A stretch of 38,572 bases of DNA from Synergistaceae bacterium (GTDB lineage: Bacteria > Synergistota > Synergistia > Synergistales > Aminobacteriaceae): positions 1 to 38,572 of the forward strand of contig WRKN01000001.1 of assembly GCA_009778055.1 (NCBI GenBank). Direction: 5' to 3'. Positions 14,590 to 23,854 of the stretch are shown here, one piece after another. The notes beneath the pieces were generated by a model. The model was not told where the DNA came from and did no database searches. It saw only the letters and a program-made list of their open reading frames with translations. The first letter of the stretch is position 1. Every line of letters begins with the position of its first letter. The translations under genes and the position numbers were made by a program.

Positions 14590-17500
14590 ATGTCAAACAT
14601 GTCTATTTCGGGCATAGTATCCGGCATTGACTGGGACGCTATGGTAGAAAAGATGATTGAAAACGCCAAAAGGCCGGCTTATGTCCAGTTGGTCAAGAAG
14701 GATAACCTGGAGCTGAAAAAAAGCTTATACGAGGAGTTCCTGATCTCCCTTCGCTCCCTCCAGAGCACCCTCTCGCCCCTCAGGCTGGTTTCCACCTTCA
14801 AGGCGAAAGAGGTCATCATCGACAGAATGGACAGCAACGGTTCCTACAGGGCCGTACTGAACGCAACGGCCAACGCCGACGCCCAGGTCGGCTCGCACGA
14901 CATCGAGGTTCTTCAGCTCGCCAGGGCACAGATAAACCGCTCGATATCGCTGGGTGGCTCGTTGAACTCGCTTGGAAGCCCACCCGTCAATCTCGGCGCG
15001 GACTCCTACTTCTACGTGTACGCCGCCGGGCAGAAGGTACGCATCGACGTTTCCCGCGACGACACGGCGGAAAGCCTGGCGGGGAAAATCAATGCCGGGA
15101 ATCAGAGCGTATTTCCCCCGATAAAAATGTCGGCGATGGTCGTGGACGACCGCCTGGTTCTGAAAAGCGACGATACCGGCACGGGGCGCGAGACTGTAAC
15201 GGCAACCGTTAACCGGAGCGTAAGCGGCATGGATACCGTGGCGTTTCTAGTAAACCCCGACGAACCCGGGAGCGGCACGTACACGCTCAACCTGACGGAC
15301 GACATCGGCGGCATCAACGGAGGGGAACTCAGAATCTCCAACGGTAGCACCGTATTAGAGCAAGGCGTACACTTCGACATCATAAACGGCAACGAAATAT
15401 ACTGGTATGACTTCAAACACAACTTCCCGCCCCCCGGGGGGAGTTATAAGGTTACGTATACCGCCACGGCGGATGACAGGTTTGACATAAATGTCGACTT
15501 CAGCAAAATAGTCAGGGAAACCGTCAAGGACGAGGACATCAGAGACAAGAATGTCCTGCCGTTCGACATTATTTCCCATCATGCGGGTAGCGCCTCAATC
15601 AACGACGGCACGACCGATTACTACGAAGGTATACACTTCAAGATTGAGGGCAGGGACATTGTGTGGCTTGAGGAGGGAGGAAAAACTCCCCCGACCAACA
15701 ACTATATAATCGCGTACCACTGCGCCGCCGGAGATAGATTCTCATTCGACGCCAAGAGAAACAACATGGATTCGGTAGACCCGATTCTCCTTCCCGGCGG
15801 CGGTACGAGGCCCATAATCATCGAACCCGTAATGGACGGTACTACGGTAGTTACCCAACCAGATACGGTCGTCATTCGGCATGGCGGTGTCACCTTCAGG
15901 CAGGGCGTGGATTTCGAGGTCAAAGCCGTGGGAAGCGAACAATTTATCGAATGGAAGGAATTGGGCTACGCCCCGATGCCCGGCGCGTCTTATTCCATCG
16001 AAGTGTACGACGAGAGAGGCATACGTCACACCTACAGCTCCAGCAGAGATACCGGGGACGCTGTGTCAACCCCTGCTGGATTTAATAGGGTCGGCGGTAG
16101 CGCTGGAACATTTACCGACGTAGACTACTTGGGGGCGATTAAAGGCCCCCTTAGTGACCCCGACGACCTTGAATACGACTATGAAATTAATGCGAGTACT
16201 GGGGCCGTGACTTGGCATACGCGTTCCCCTATGAAAGAGAATGAGAACATTCCGCGCTTCGGTGCCGATGTCGGGTACAGAGTCGAGTACACTTACAACA
16301 AAAGCACGTTCCGCCTGGACGACACGGACAGCAACGGAGTAAGCAACGGAATACTGGGGCGTTTGGGCTTTGACCGCTTTGATGACCCCGACCACTTCAC
16401 CGAGGCGCAGGATGCACAGTTGAGAATCGGCGGGGAGGACGGGCGGATTGTCACCAGCTTCTCCAACAATATAGGCGAGGGGTACGGCAACCCAATTGAA
16501 GGGCTGGAAGGGATAACCCTCGAACTGAGAGGGACGGGGCGGGTGATCGTTGACATCGAGCACGACGTGAACCCCGCGGTTGACGCGATAAACGCCTTCC
16601 TCAACTCCTACAACGACGTCATGAGGTGGATAAACACGCGCCTCACGGAAAAAGAAGTGGACGACTCAACGAAGTCCAGACTGGGACAGGACGACGTCCG
16701 CTGGAAATGGGGGCTTCTGAACGGCGACTCTCTGCTCCGCAGCGCGAAGGACAACTTCCGCCGCATTACATCGCAGCCGTACGTCCCAACTTTCTCGAAG
16801 CGCACCGGCACTAAATCCATTTACGGAACAATGTCGCAGAACGGTATAACGAGAGAAGACAGCTTCACCGTCACGGTGGGCATAAGGACTCTCAGAGTGC
16901 CGGTAAGGCCCACCGATACCATCCAGGACATAGCGACCTGGATAAACGCGCCGTTTTTGTCGCCGGGGGAACCGGATCCGCCGAGCGACTCCGTGTACGA
17001 CTACATAAAGGCCGGGTTAATGCCGCCGGGGTACGAGAACAACGGTTTTGTATACGCCTATGTGGAAGCGGGAGCCATAAACGGGGTAACCCCCGCGAAT
17101 ACGGCGGGATACAAATACCTGAACCCGCTGTACTTCGACCCGGAGGGGCGGCAATATCCCCAGCCCTTCGCCACCGCCCATATAGTGGACAACATGCTGG
17201 AAATAAGAGAAGCGGACAGCGAGGTAAAGCGTCCGGTGCGCCTGGGAGGCTCCAATGCCGCCCTGACCGCCCTGGGGCTTAACTACGAGTATACAACCCT
17301 CTCCCAGGTGGGAGTCAAGCTGCCGTCCGCCGGTCAGGGAGTCACGGAAGACGCCAAGATTGGTATATTGGAGTTCAACACGACCACGTTCATGGAAGCG
17401 ATGAAAAAGGACCCCGACGACGTGGCGCTGCTGTTCAACGCCTTCTCCACGGAGATGGACAATTACCTGAACGAATTGGTGAAATCTTCCCAGAAGGAAG

Positions 17501-17745
17501 TGTCGGGGGTCACGATGGTCGAGGGAGCGGTTCCCCGCGCGATGAGCGCCATCGACGACCAGATCAGGTCAATAGACAGATATCTGGACGAGTTTGAAAA
17601 ACGCCTCCAGAGAAGGCAAAAGACCCTTTTCGACCAGTTCGCCCAGGCGGAGGTCGCCATGTCGAAACTGATGGAGCAGGCCGCCTGGCTGGCCAGCGTG
17701 ACGGCCCAGCTTCAGGCGCAGCAGGCATCGCAGATGGGCAGATAG
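14590..17745 (+). CDS. fliD: Flagellar filament capping protein FliD, enlarged
   Basis: Forms the cap at the filament tip under which flagellin folds. The start ATG has GGAGGG seven bases upstream and gives the normal FliD opening (SISGIVSGIDWDAMVEKMI). FliD_N covers about residues 1-110; FliD_C is recognisable at the end (GVTMVEGAVPRAMSAIDDQI, then a coiled coil with RRQKTLFDQFAQAEVAMSKL and Gln-rich tail). At 1051 residues it is far longer than the common 450-700. The extra mass includes four tandem units between about 15340 and 16320, each with a Gly-x-His/Asp-Phe, Ile-x-Trp, Pro-x-Gly, Tyr-x-Val/Ile-x-Tyr pattern, likely Ig-like or beta-sandwich domains exposed at the tip. It stands alone with its own terminator. 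Confidence 0.9.
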   Translation: MSNMSISGIVSGIDWDAMVEKMIENAKRPAYVQLVKKDNLELKKSLYEEFLISLRSLQSTLSPLRLVSTFKAKEVIIDRMDSNGSYRAVLNATANADAQVGSHDIEVLQLARAQINRSISLGGSLNSLGSPPVNLGADSYFYVYAAGQKVRIDVSRDDTAESLAGKINAGNQSVFPPIKMSAMVVDDRLVLKSDDTGTGRETVTATVNRSVSGMDTVAFLVNPDEPGSGTYTLNLTDDIGGINGGELRISNGSTVLEQGVHFDIINGNEIYWYDFKHNFPPPGGSYKVTYTATADDRFDINVDFSKIVRETVKDEDIRDKNVLPFDIISHHAGSASINDGTTDYYEGIHFKIEGRDIVWLEEGGKTPPTNNYIIAYHCAAGDRFSFDAKRNNMDSVDPILLPGGGTRPIIIEPVMDGTTVVTQPDTVVIRHGGVTFRQGVDFEVKAVGSEQFIEWKELGYAPMPGASYSIEVYDERGIRHTYSSSRDTGDAVSTPAGFNRVGGSAGTFTDVDYLGAIKGPLSDPDDLEYDYEINASTGAVTWHTRSPMKENENIPRFGADVGYRVEYTYNKSTFRLDDTDSNGVSNGILGRLGFDRFDDPDHFTEAQDAQLRIGGEDGRIVTSFSNNIGEGYGNPIEGLEGITLELRGTGRVIVDIEHDVNPAVDAINAFLNSYNDVMRWINTRLTEKEVDDSTKSRLGQDDVRWKWGLLNGDSLLRSAKDNFRRITSQPYVPTFSKRTGTKSIYGTMSQNGITREDSFTVTVGIRTLRVPVRPTDTIQDIATWINAPFLSPGEPDPPSDSVYDYIKAGLMPPGYENNGFVYAYVEAGAINGVTPANTAGYKYLNPLYFDPEGRQYPQPFATAHIVDNMLEIREADSEVKRPVRLGGSNAALTALGLNYEYTTLSQVGVKLPSAGQGVTEDAKIGILEFNTTTFMEAMKKDPDDVALLFNAFSTEMDNYLNELVKSSQKEVSGVTMVEGAVPRAMSAIDDQIRSIDRYLDEFEKRLQRRQKTLFDQFAQAEVAMSKLMEQAAWLASVTAQLQAQQASQMGR

Positions 17746-17761
17746 AACAAGCAGAGATTAC

Positions 17762-17795
17762 AAAAGCCGCCTCGCTTAAGCGAGGCGGCTTTTTT
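17762..17795 (+). terminator. Intrinsic terminator of fliD
   Basis: A perfect palindromic stem (GCCGCCTCGC, TTAA loop, GCGAGGCGGC) preceded by AAAA and followed by TTTTTT, 16 bases after the fliD stop. The A- and T-tracts make it able to work in both directions. Confidence 0.95.
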
Positions 17796-17822
17796 CAAAC
17801 GACGGAAAGGAGATAAAAAATT

Positions 17823-17990
17823 ATGGAGGGAGCCGGCGTCATGACAGACAATCAATACTATGGAATCTTGAAAATGGTTTTAATGCTTTCCATCGACTCC
17901 GCAACAAAGGAAGACATAGAGAAAAAACTTGAAGCTCTTTTGCGGGACAGCGATATGGAAGACATTAAGAAGTACAGGGAAAAAAGATAA
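17823..17990 (+). CDS. Small hypothetical protein (55 aa)
   Basis: ATG at 17823 follows AAAGGAGAT; a second in-frame ATG at 17841 follows GGAGGG and gives MTDNQYYGILKMVLML as N-terminus. The product is a short helical, charged protein: a hydrophobic helix (YYGILKMVLMLSI), then KEDIEKKLEALLRDS and MEDIKKYREKR. Both candidate ribosome binding sites are strong, and the frame uses ordinary codons, so it is probably real. It lies after the fliD terminator and converges on the spermidine-synthase-like gene, ending three bases from its stop. The family is not recognised for certain. Confidence 0.6.
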   Translation: MEGAGVMTDNQYYGILKMVLMLSIDSATKEDIEKKLEALLRDSDMEDIKKYREKR

Positions 17991-17993
17991 CAC

Positions 17994-19586
17994 CTACCTC
18001 AACGAATATATCTCCACCGGGGCGAAGGCGTCGGTGAAGGCCCCCACTTCCGGGGTAAAGGGGGCTGTCCAGTGGTACGACAGAAGACGCTCCATTTCCT
18101 CGTCGCGCGTGGTTAGATGTTCGCCGGGGGGTTTTTTCATGGCCACTATAATGAGGTTCTGGCGGGTTTGGGCGAAAGCGGGGCCGGGGCGCTGGGCCTG
18201 GAAGATCAGTATATGGGGGAAAACCTCCGACAGGGCCGCGTAAATGCCGTGAAAAACGCCCGACCGCCTTCCGGTGAGCGAGGATATAACATTTGAGACC
18301 AGCACTCCGTCCGGCGCAAGAATGTCGGCCATGCGCTGCGCGGCCTCCACCGTCGCCACGTGAAAGGGAATGGAGTACCACGAGCCGAAGACGTCGGTGA
18401 AAATGGCGTCGTACGACCCGCGCGTTTCGGGGTTGGCGGCGGCGCGATTGAGGAAAACCCTGGCGTCCTCATGGTGAATGTTGAGGGCGGGGCTGTCCTG
18501 GAGCGAAAAATACTTTCGCGCGGCGGCCGTTATCCCGGGGTCTATCTCCACCACGTCCATGGAGAAGGCGGGAAGCCCGGCCTCGTCCAGGCGCGTGACC
18601 AAAAGGTGACGGGGGACGCAGTACCCTCCTCCCCCGAGCATAAGGATATTTTTCGCGTCCGGATTATAGTGGAACGCCAGGTCATAAAATTTGGTGTATT
18701 CGCTTACAAGCTCGGAGGGGTTGTCCGTGTATATGATGGACTGCGCCCCCTCGCTGAAGGCGTCCGTCATGAGGAAACGCGCCCTGCGGCCGTTGGCGCG
18801 CGTATGCTCCGCTATCCAGATGTGGTTGTAAGGCGTGTCGATATGCTCCCCCGGCGGCATCATGGGCATACCCCACACAATCACGCCGCAGGAAAACGTC
18901 AAAAACGCCGCGCAGAACACCCCCGCTTTCTTCCAGACGGACCGGTAGAGCAAAAAGGCAATGAACGCCAAAACGGCGGCTACAAGGAACAGAATCGCCC
19001 CGGACGACAAAAACGATATCAGGACAAAACCCCCGAGAAAAGTCCCAAGGATACTGCCCGCGGACGACAGCGCCGAAAAGCGGCCTACCGTCGCGCCGGC
19101 CGAGCCGACGTCACGTATAGCCAAACGCACTATGAACGGGGACACCATTCCGAGAAGGACGCTGGGCGGCGCGAAAAGCAGGAACGAGCCTATGACTGAG
19201 GACAGATAAACGCTGTTTATGTTCCTTGAAAGCACCCTTAGAACCGGGTTGGACAAAAAAGCCATCAGGCCGGTGCAAAAGGAGGCGAGCAGGACAATCC
19301 TGGCCAGCACCTTCTGGTCCGGGCGCAGGTCGGCGGCCTTCCCGCCAAGCCAGTAACCCAAGCTGAGACTTGCCAGGACGACGCCTATAAGTGAAGTCCA
19401 CACAATTATAGATGTGCCTATGTATGGGGCTACCACGCGCGAACCAGCCATTTCCAGCACCATCACGGACGCGCCGCAGGTAAAGGAAGCTATTTCCAGA
19501 GTCCACGAGCGCCCCGTTTTTTTGCCGTTCGTATAATCAGGCTTCACATAGTCAGGCTTGCGGACTTTTTTCTTATCGGATTCCAT
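17994..19586 (-). CDS. Membrane-bound spermidine-synthase-like protein
   Basis: A 530-residue protein: a basic N-terminus, about seven membrane helices (residues ~20-240), and a C-terminal spermidine-synthase/methyltransferase-like Rossmann domain. Seen there: NILMLGGGGYCVPRHLL, MDVVEIDPG, a D-A-R-V-F-L motif, and YDAIFTDVFGSWYSIP. In true aminopropyltransferases the last stretch reads D-S/C-T-D-P-x-G-P; here only the first Asp remains, so classical spermidine synthesis is doubtful. The membrane-fused family is widespread but its substrate is unclear. The start ATG at 19586 is preferred to a GTG 12 bases upstream. A TATAAT box (minus) lies at 19635-19630. Confidence 0.82.
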   Translation of the reverse strand: MESDKKKVRKPDYVKPDYTNGKKTGRSWTLEIASFTCGASVMVLEMAGSRVVAPYIGTSIIVWTSLIGVVLASLSLGYWLGGKAADLRPDQKVLARIVLLASFCTGLMAFLSNPVLRVLSRNINSVYLSSVIGSFLLFAPPSVLLGMVSPFIVRLAIRDVGSAGATVGRFSALSSAGSILGTFLGGFVLISFLSSGAILFLVAAVLAFIAFLLYRSVWKKAGVFCAAFLTFSCGVIVWGMPMMPPGEHIDTPYNHIWIAEHTRANGRRARFLMTDAFSEGAQSIIYTDNPSELVSEYTKFYDLAFHYNPDAKNILMLGGGGYCVPRHLLVTRLDEAGLPAFSMDVVEIDPGITAAARKYFSLQDSPALNIHHEDARVFLNRAAANPETRGSYDAIFTDVFGSWYSIPFHVATVEAAQRMADILAPDGVLVSNVISSLTGRRSGVFHGIYAALSEVFPHILIFQAQRPGPAFAQTRQNLIIVAMKKPPGEHLTTRDEEMERLLSYHWTAPFTPEVGAFTDAFAPVEIYSLR

Positions 19587-19643
19587 TACAGAAACCACCC
19601 CATACTATTTTCAAAATGGAACGAGGTTTATTATACATCAACT

Positions 19644-20366
19644 TTATACGTCTAGCGTTACCCAATCCGCTTTAAGCGATTTTTCTTCCTCAAGAGACCC
19701 TATACTTTGTGCATAACGATCAAGAGATTCTTGGATTCTGAGTACAACTTCTGTACCCTCAAATTTTTCCAACAATTCATCTTGCTCCTTATTGAAAGAG
19801 TCACACAAGCAATCTATTCCTCTATTTTGTACGTGTTCTTTTATACTATTCCATGTTTCTACCCTAATCTCAGACGGATAATTTGCAACAAGAAAAGCAA
19901 CATCATAGGTATCCCGTGCCTTATCACGACCAATAAACGCCGCTGTTTTTAATTCTGCCATTCGTGCGATGGAATATACTCTCAGACCTTGAATAATCTC
20001 TGCGTCCTTTTCTTCAATTTCATGACGCATGGAACACTCAATTTTGAGAACATCGGGTTGTTTTGTGAAAGCCGATTGATAATGTACCATATATCTTTTG
20101 GTTGTTTCAGTATTTTTTTTGACGTTTATGCAGTCTATATCCAGCTTCACAGATTCAGCAGCTTTTAAGATGTGCTTCTGGAAATCAGTAACCGTACCGG
20201 GAGTGAGGTCAAAATCCATGTCTTCTGAAAAGCGGTCTAATCCACGTGTCAGCAACAGGGATGTCCCTCCTTTGAGGATTGCTGATTTTTCGTTTTTTGA
20301 TACTTCAAAAGCAATCGCTTTCATGAAATCAATACGTTCATTTTCCTGTTCATTAAATTCTTTCAT
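19644..20366 (-). CDS. AbiEii/AbiGii-family nucleotidyltransferase (toxin-like)
   Basis: A 240-residue nucleotidyltransferase of the AbiEii/AbiGii type, the toxic half of abortive-infection or type IV toxin-antitoxin modules in which the toxin adds nucleotides to RNA. Seen: KGGTSLLL at about 32-39, RFSEDMDFDL at about 46-55 with the two Asp of the S-x-D-x-D catalytic motif, VLKIECSMRHE at about 125-135 (third acidic region) and ARMAELKTAAFIGRDKARDTYDVAFL, typical of the family's central helix with R-D-x-x-D. It follows a 189-residue gene by 15 bases. Lower GC than the flanking genes suggests acquisition. The upstream partner is not a recognisable AbiEi. Confidence 0.85.
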   Translation of the reverse strand: MKEFNEQENERIDFMKAIAFEVSKNEKSAILKGGTSLLLTRGLDRFSEDMDFDLTPGTVTDFQKHILKAAESVKLDIDCINVKKNTETTKRYMVHYQSAFTKQPDVLKIECSMRHEIEEKDAEIIQGLRVYSIARMAELKTAAFIGRDKARDTYDVAFLVANYPSEIRVETWNSIKEHVQNRGIDCLCDSFNKEQDELLEKFEGTEVVLRIQESLDRYAQSIGSLEEEKSLKADWVTLDV

Positions 20367-20381
20367 GGCTTCAAACCCTCC

Positions 20382-20951
20382 TTAACTTTTGTAACCAGGA
20401 ACACGTTCTTTTTCTATCCATCGTATTAACATTTCTTGCTCCTCAATACTAAGATAAGGGAGCATTGTCGCAGCTTTTTCCAGCAGAAAACATTTTTCTT
20501 CCTCTGTGTCCAAGTAATCTTCAGAAGAACCATATAAGTAACTAGGATATTTCCCTTCTTTTATGCGCTCGTATAAGAGGTCAAGGATTGCCCGAAAATG
20601 GTTCGCCGCATGGGGTTCTCCCTTTTCTACATTAAATCCTTTTTTACGTAAAATCTCTCCGCATTTGTAAATACCGTAATTCTTGAAAATGTGATTAGTG
20701 TTAAGATACTCTCTTTCCCCAGCTACTTTTATAAATTTGACATGTTTTGCATCCCTGCAATAATAAATGCTTAAAAAATGCCAATCTCCACTTGTGCCTT
20801 CCGGCGCGGGAAGGTTTAATGCCGCCATCCCGGAGATGTATCTGTTCTCTGACAGGTCGTCAGGTATTTTTGCTTGGTATATTTTACGAGTATATTCTTT
20901 TGTTTCTTCACTCGCCTGATTTTCTTCGATGGCCGCTACAGTCATTTTCAT
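20382..20951 (-). CDS. Unrecognised partner of the AbiEii-type gene
   Basis: A 189-residue soluble protein, first gene of the pair. No signal peptide or membrane segment. Visible stretches: SENRYISGMAALNLPAPEGTSGDWHFLS near 35-62, a basic-aromatic middle (HIFKNYGIYKCGEILRKKGF), PHAANHFRAILDLLYERIKEG, and a C-terminal helix LSIEEQEMLIRWIEKERVPG. The usual AbiEi antitoxin has an N-terminal winged helix; I do not see one. By position it would be the antitoxin or co-factor; that is inference. AAAGG precedes the ATG by about six bases. Confidence 0.75.
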   Translation of the reverse strand: MKMTVAAIEENQASEETKEYTRKIYQAKIPDDLSENRYISGMAALNLPAPEGTSGDWHFLSIYYCRDAKHVKFIKVAGEREYLNTNHIFKNYGIYKCGEILRKKGFNVEKGEPHAANHFRAILDLLYERIKEGKYPSYLYGSSEDYLDTEEEKCFLLEKAATMLPYLSIEEQEMLIRWIEKERVPGYKS

Positions 20952-20986
20952 CGCTACCTTTCGTTGTCTTTAACCCATGAACTACC

Positions 20987-22468
20987 TTAACGTCTCCAAG
21001 TCGAGGGGAAAAACAGGAGAACCACGGCGTAAAGCTCCAGCCGCCCGGCCAGCATACAGAAAGAAAACGTCCATTTGACCCCGGGCGGAACCCAGCCGTA
21101 AGCTCCCAGCGCGCCTGGAGTTCCAAGTCCGGGGCCCAGGTTGGTGAGGCTCGCCGTCACGCCGGAAACGGCGGCGGCCACGTCGAGTTTGTTGTTTCCC
21201 ATAGCCAGCGCCGCCGCCGTCGCGCCGATGAAAAGCACGACGTAAAGTGTGAAAAACGCCATAACCCCGTTCATGACCCTCGGCGGGATCACTTTTCCAT
21301 TCACTTTCGCGTGCAGGACGGCGTTCGGATGCAGCTTATTCAACAGCTCCACCCTCATGCAGCGCGCCAGCATAAGCACTCGCGCAACTTTCAGGCCGCC
21401 GCCGGTGGAACCGGCGCACCCGCCGATAAACGCCAAAAGTAAAATTATAAACCGCGTGAAATATGGCCACGCAATATAATTTTCGGATGTAAAGCCTGTT
21501 GTCGTCATAAAACCGGCTGTTTGAAACGCGGCCGCCCGGAGCGAATGTTCCGCCCCGCGGCAGAAGCCTCCGGCAAACAGCACGGCGGCTATCAAAAGCG
21601 TCGCCGCGAGGAAAAGCCGCGCGTAGAGTAAAAATTCCTCGTTACGCCGCGCCTTGTCCCAAAAGCCGGCCAATATCAAAAGATAAAGCGAAAAACTGAC
21701 CCCCGACGCGAGCATGAAAAACGTGACGACCCATTCAATGTAAGGAGAGCCGTAATGGGCTATCGAGGCGTTCTTGGTCGAAAATCCGCCTGTTGCCACT
21801 GTTCCGAAGGAATGAACGAGCGCGTCAAAAAAATCCATGCCGCCCAGCATCAAAAAAAACGTCTCCGCGCACGTCAGGAACAGGTAGACTTCCCAGAGGA
21901 GCAGCGCCATTTGCTGTACGCGCGGGGTCAGTTTTTCCGGCGTGGGGCCTGGAAACTCGGCTTTGTAGAGTTCCATGCCGCCGACCCCCAGAAAAGGGAG
22001 AACCGCGAGGCTGAGAACTATTATCCCCATACCCCCCAGCCAATGCGTCAGTCCGCGCCAGAACAGTATGCCGCGCGGCAGAACCTCGACGTCCGCTATG
22101 ACGCTGGCGCCGGTTGCCGTAAAGCCGGAAATCGACTCAAAAAACGCGTCGGTATAGGAACTGAGCGCCCCGGAGAACAGATACGGCAGCGCCCCCACGG
22201 CCGAGGCGATCACCCAGGACAGCCCCACCACGGCAAACGCCTCGCGGATTCCGAGTTCTTCATAGTCCCCGCGCTTCACGGAACCTATCCTGCCCCCTCC
22301 CGCCATGAAAAGGGCGTAGCTGATGGTAATCCCGCACGCCAGGGAGGCGGCGAAGGCGCGGATGTCGTCGGTACGGTCGGCAGCCGACCACATCATGGGA
22401 AAAACCATGCAGAGGGAAACCACCAAAGACACGAGCGAGAGAACCCGCGCCACCAGCCTAAGCCTCAA
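20987..22468 (-). CDS. trkH: Potassium uptake protein, TrkH family
   Basis: Membrane subunit of the Trk/Ktr potassium uptake system, 493 aa with about ten helices in four pore repeats. Seen: SISGFTATGASV (first selectivity region), GTVATGGFSTKNASI (second), AGFMTTTGFTSENY (third) and VSGVTASLTNLGPGLG (fourth), each with the conserved Gly of the ion path. GGCAGSTGGGLKVARVL links repeats 3 and 4. It starts 17 bases after trkA stops, forming a thioesterase-trkA-trkH transcript. Confidence 0.93.
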   Translation of the reverse strand: MRLRLVARVLSLVSLVVSLCMVFPMMWSAADRTDDIRAFAASLACGITISYALFMAGGGRIGSVKRGDYEELGIREAFAVVGLSWVIASAVGALPYLFSGALSSYTDAFFESISGFTATGASVIADVEVLPRGILFWRGLTHWLGGMGIIVLSLAVLPFLGVGGMELYKAEFPGPTPEKLTPRVQQMALLLWEVYLFLTCAETFFLMLGGMDFFDALVHSFGTVATGGFSTKNASIAHYGSPYIEWVVTFFMLASGVSFSLYLLILAGFWDKARRNEEFLLYARLFLAATLLIAAVLFAGGFCRGAEHSLRAAAFQTAGFMTTTGFTSENYIAWPYFTRFIILLLAFIGGCAGSTGGGLKVARVLMLARCMRVELLNKLHPNAVLHAKVNGKVIPPRVMNGVMAFFTLYVVLFIGATAAALAMGNNKLDVAAAVSGVTASLTNLGPGLGTPGALGAYGWVPPGVKWTFSFCMLAGRLELYAVVLLFFPSTWRR

Positions 22469-22485
22469 GGCAATACCTCCCGCTC

Positions 22486-23850
22486 TTAATCGAAAAATTC
22501 CGCCGCCGCGCGCATTTTGTACGCGGAAGCAAACAGTATCAAGTGATCGCCCCCACGCAGGCGCGTTGTCCCGTCCGGCACGAAAACGCGCTCGCCGCGC
22601 CCCACCAGGGCTACCAGCACGTTTTTAGGCACGTTGCACTCCGACAGGGGGACATTTTCAACGGCGTGCCCTTCGGGCAAAACCGTTTCAAGCATCTCGG
22701 CGTCTATTTTTTCGATAATGGACAGGGCTTTGGAGCCGCCGGGATAACGCACGCAGCGCAGCATAAACAAAGCCAGAGCCTCGTTGGGGCTTACCACGGC
22801 GTCTATCATGGGTATGAGTTCGGGCATGTTGAGGTAGCGCTTGTGCCGCACCACGGCAATACATTTATGGGCCCCCATCGACTTCGCCATGACGCCGTAC
22901 ATCAGGTTGACCTCGTCCGACTCCGTAGTGGCCACGTACCCGTCCGCGCAGTCAATCCCTTCCTCCGTCAGAAGCAGCTCGTCCGCTCCGTCGCTGTTCA
23001 AAACTATTGTGCGGCTCAGTTCGGTGGACAGTTTTTCGCACCGTTCACGGTTGTGGTCTATGAGCCTGACGTCCACATTACGATAGTTGGTCTCCAGCCC
23101 GTCGGCGACCTGAAAACCCAATTTACCCCCCCCGGCTATGAACACGCGTTTCAAAGGACGCGAATAACGAAGCTGAAACAGCTTTTCCAGATTCCATACC
23201 TGTTCTTTACCGGAGACCACGTAGCACAAATCCCCTTCTCCCAGAACGGTATCGCCGTCCGGCACGATACTTTCCCCGCTCGTCTTTTTTATGTAAACGA
23301 TCAGCAGGGCGATGCCGGGATTCGCCGCGCGCGCCTGCTTTAGGGAAAGCCCGGCCAGCGGGGAGCATCCGGCGACGTGGAAGGCGTATATCGCGGCCCG
23401 CCCCCCGAGAAGTTCGGCGGTGTGAACGGCGGAACTCACGGAGAGCAATTCCAGAATCTCGCGGGCGACGGAACGTTCCGGCGATATCATCACATCTATG
23501 CCGAGGTCCTTTCCCCAGGTCGGGGAATCGGTAAATTCAAGCCCGCGGGCCCGCGCTACCACTCTTTTAACCCCCGCGTGTTTGGCTACCCAGCAGGCGA
23601 GTATGTTGGCCTCGTCCCGCCCCGTGCAGGCTATCAGAAAATCGATGTCGCACCCGTCGCGGACTCCGGCTTCGTAAAGCACCCGAGGGCGAACCCCGTT
23701 CCCGCATATAACACGGACGTCCAGCTCATTGTCGGCCTTCGCGGCGCGATCCGGGTTTTCTTCCACCGCGTTTACGTCGTGCCCTTCGGCGGACAGGGCG
23801 GCCGCCACGCTGAAGCCTATCTCGCCCAATCCCACGACAACTATCTTCAT
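22486..23850 (-). CDS. trkA: Trk potassium uptake regulatory subunit TrkA
   Basis: Cytoplasmic NAD(H)/ATP-binding gating subunit of TrkH, 454 aa. Two tandem RCK units are visible: the first Rossmann fold starts at residue 1 (MKIVVVGLGEIGFSVAAAL) and the second near 232 (RVFIAGGGKLGFQVADGL), each followed by a TrkA-C (RCK_C) domain, the second ending near L-I-L-F-A-S. The length and duplicated architecture match E. coli TrkA. The gene starts four bases after the acyl-ACP thioesterase stops. Confidence 0.94.
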   Translation of the reverse strand: MKIVVVGLGEIGFSVAAALSAEGHDVNAVEENPDRAAKADNELDVRVICGNGVRPRVLYEAGVRDGCDIDFLIACTGRDEANILACWVAKHAGVKRVVARARGLEFTDSPTWGKDLGIDVMISPERSVAREILELLSVSSAVHTAELLGGRAAIYAFHVAGCSPLAGLSLKQARAANPGIALLIVYIKKTSGESIVPDGDTVLGEGDLCYVVSGKEQVWNLEKLFQLRYSRPLKRVFIAGGGKLGFQVADGLETNYRNVDVRLIDHNRERCEKLSTELSRTIVLNSDGADELLLTEEGIDCADGYVATTESDEVNLMYGVMAKSMGAHKCIAVVRHKRYLNMPELIPMIDAVVSPNEALALFMLRCVRYPGGSKALSIIEKIDAEMLETVLPEGHAVENVPLSECNVPKNVLVALVGRGERVFVPDGTTRLRGGDHLILFASAYKMRAAAEFFD

Positions 23851-23854
23851 GATT

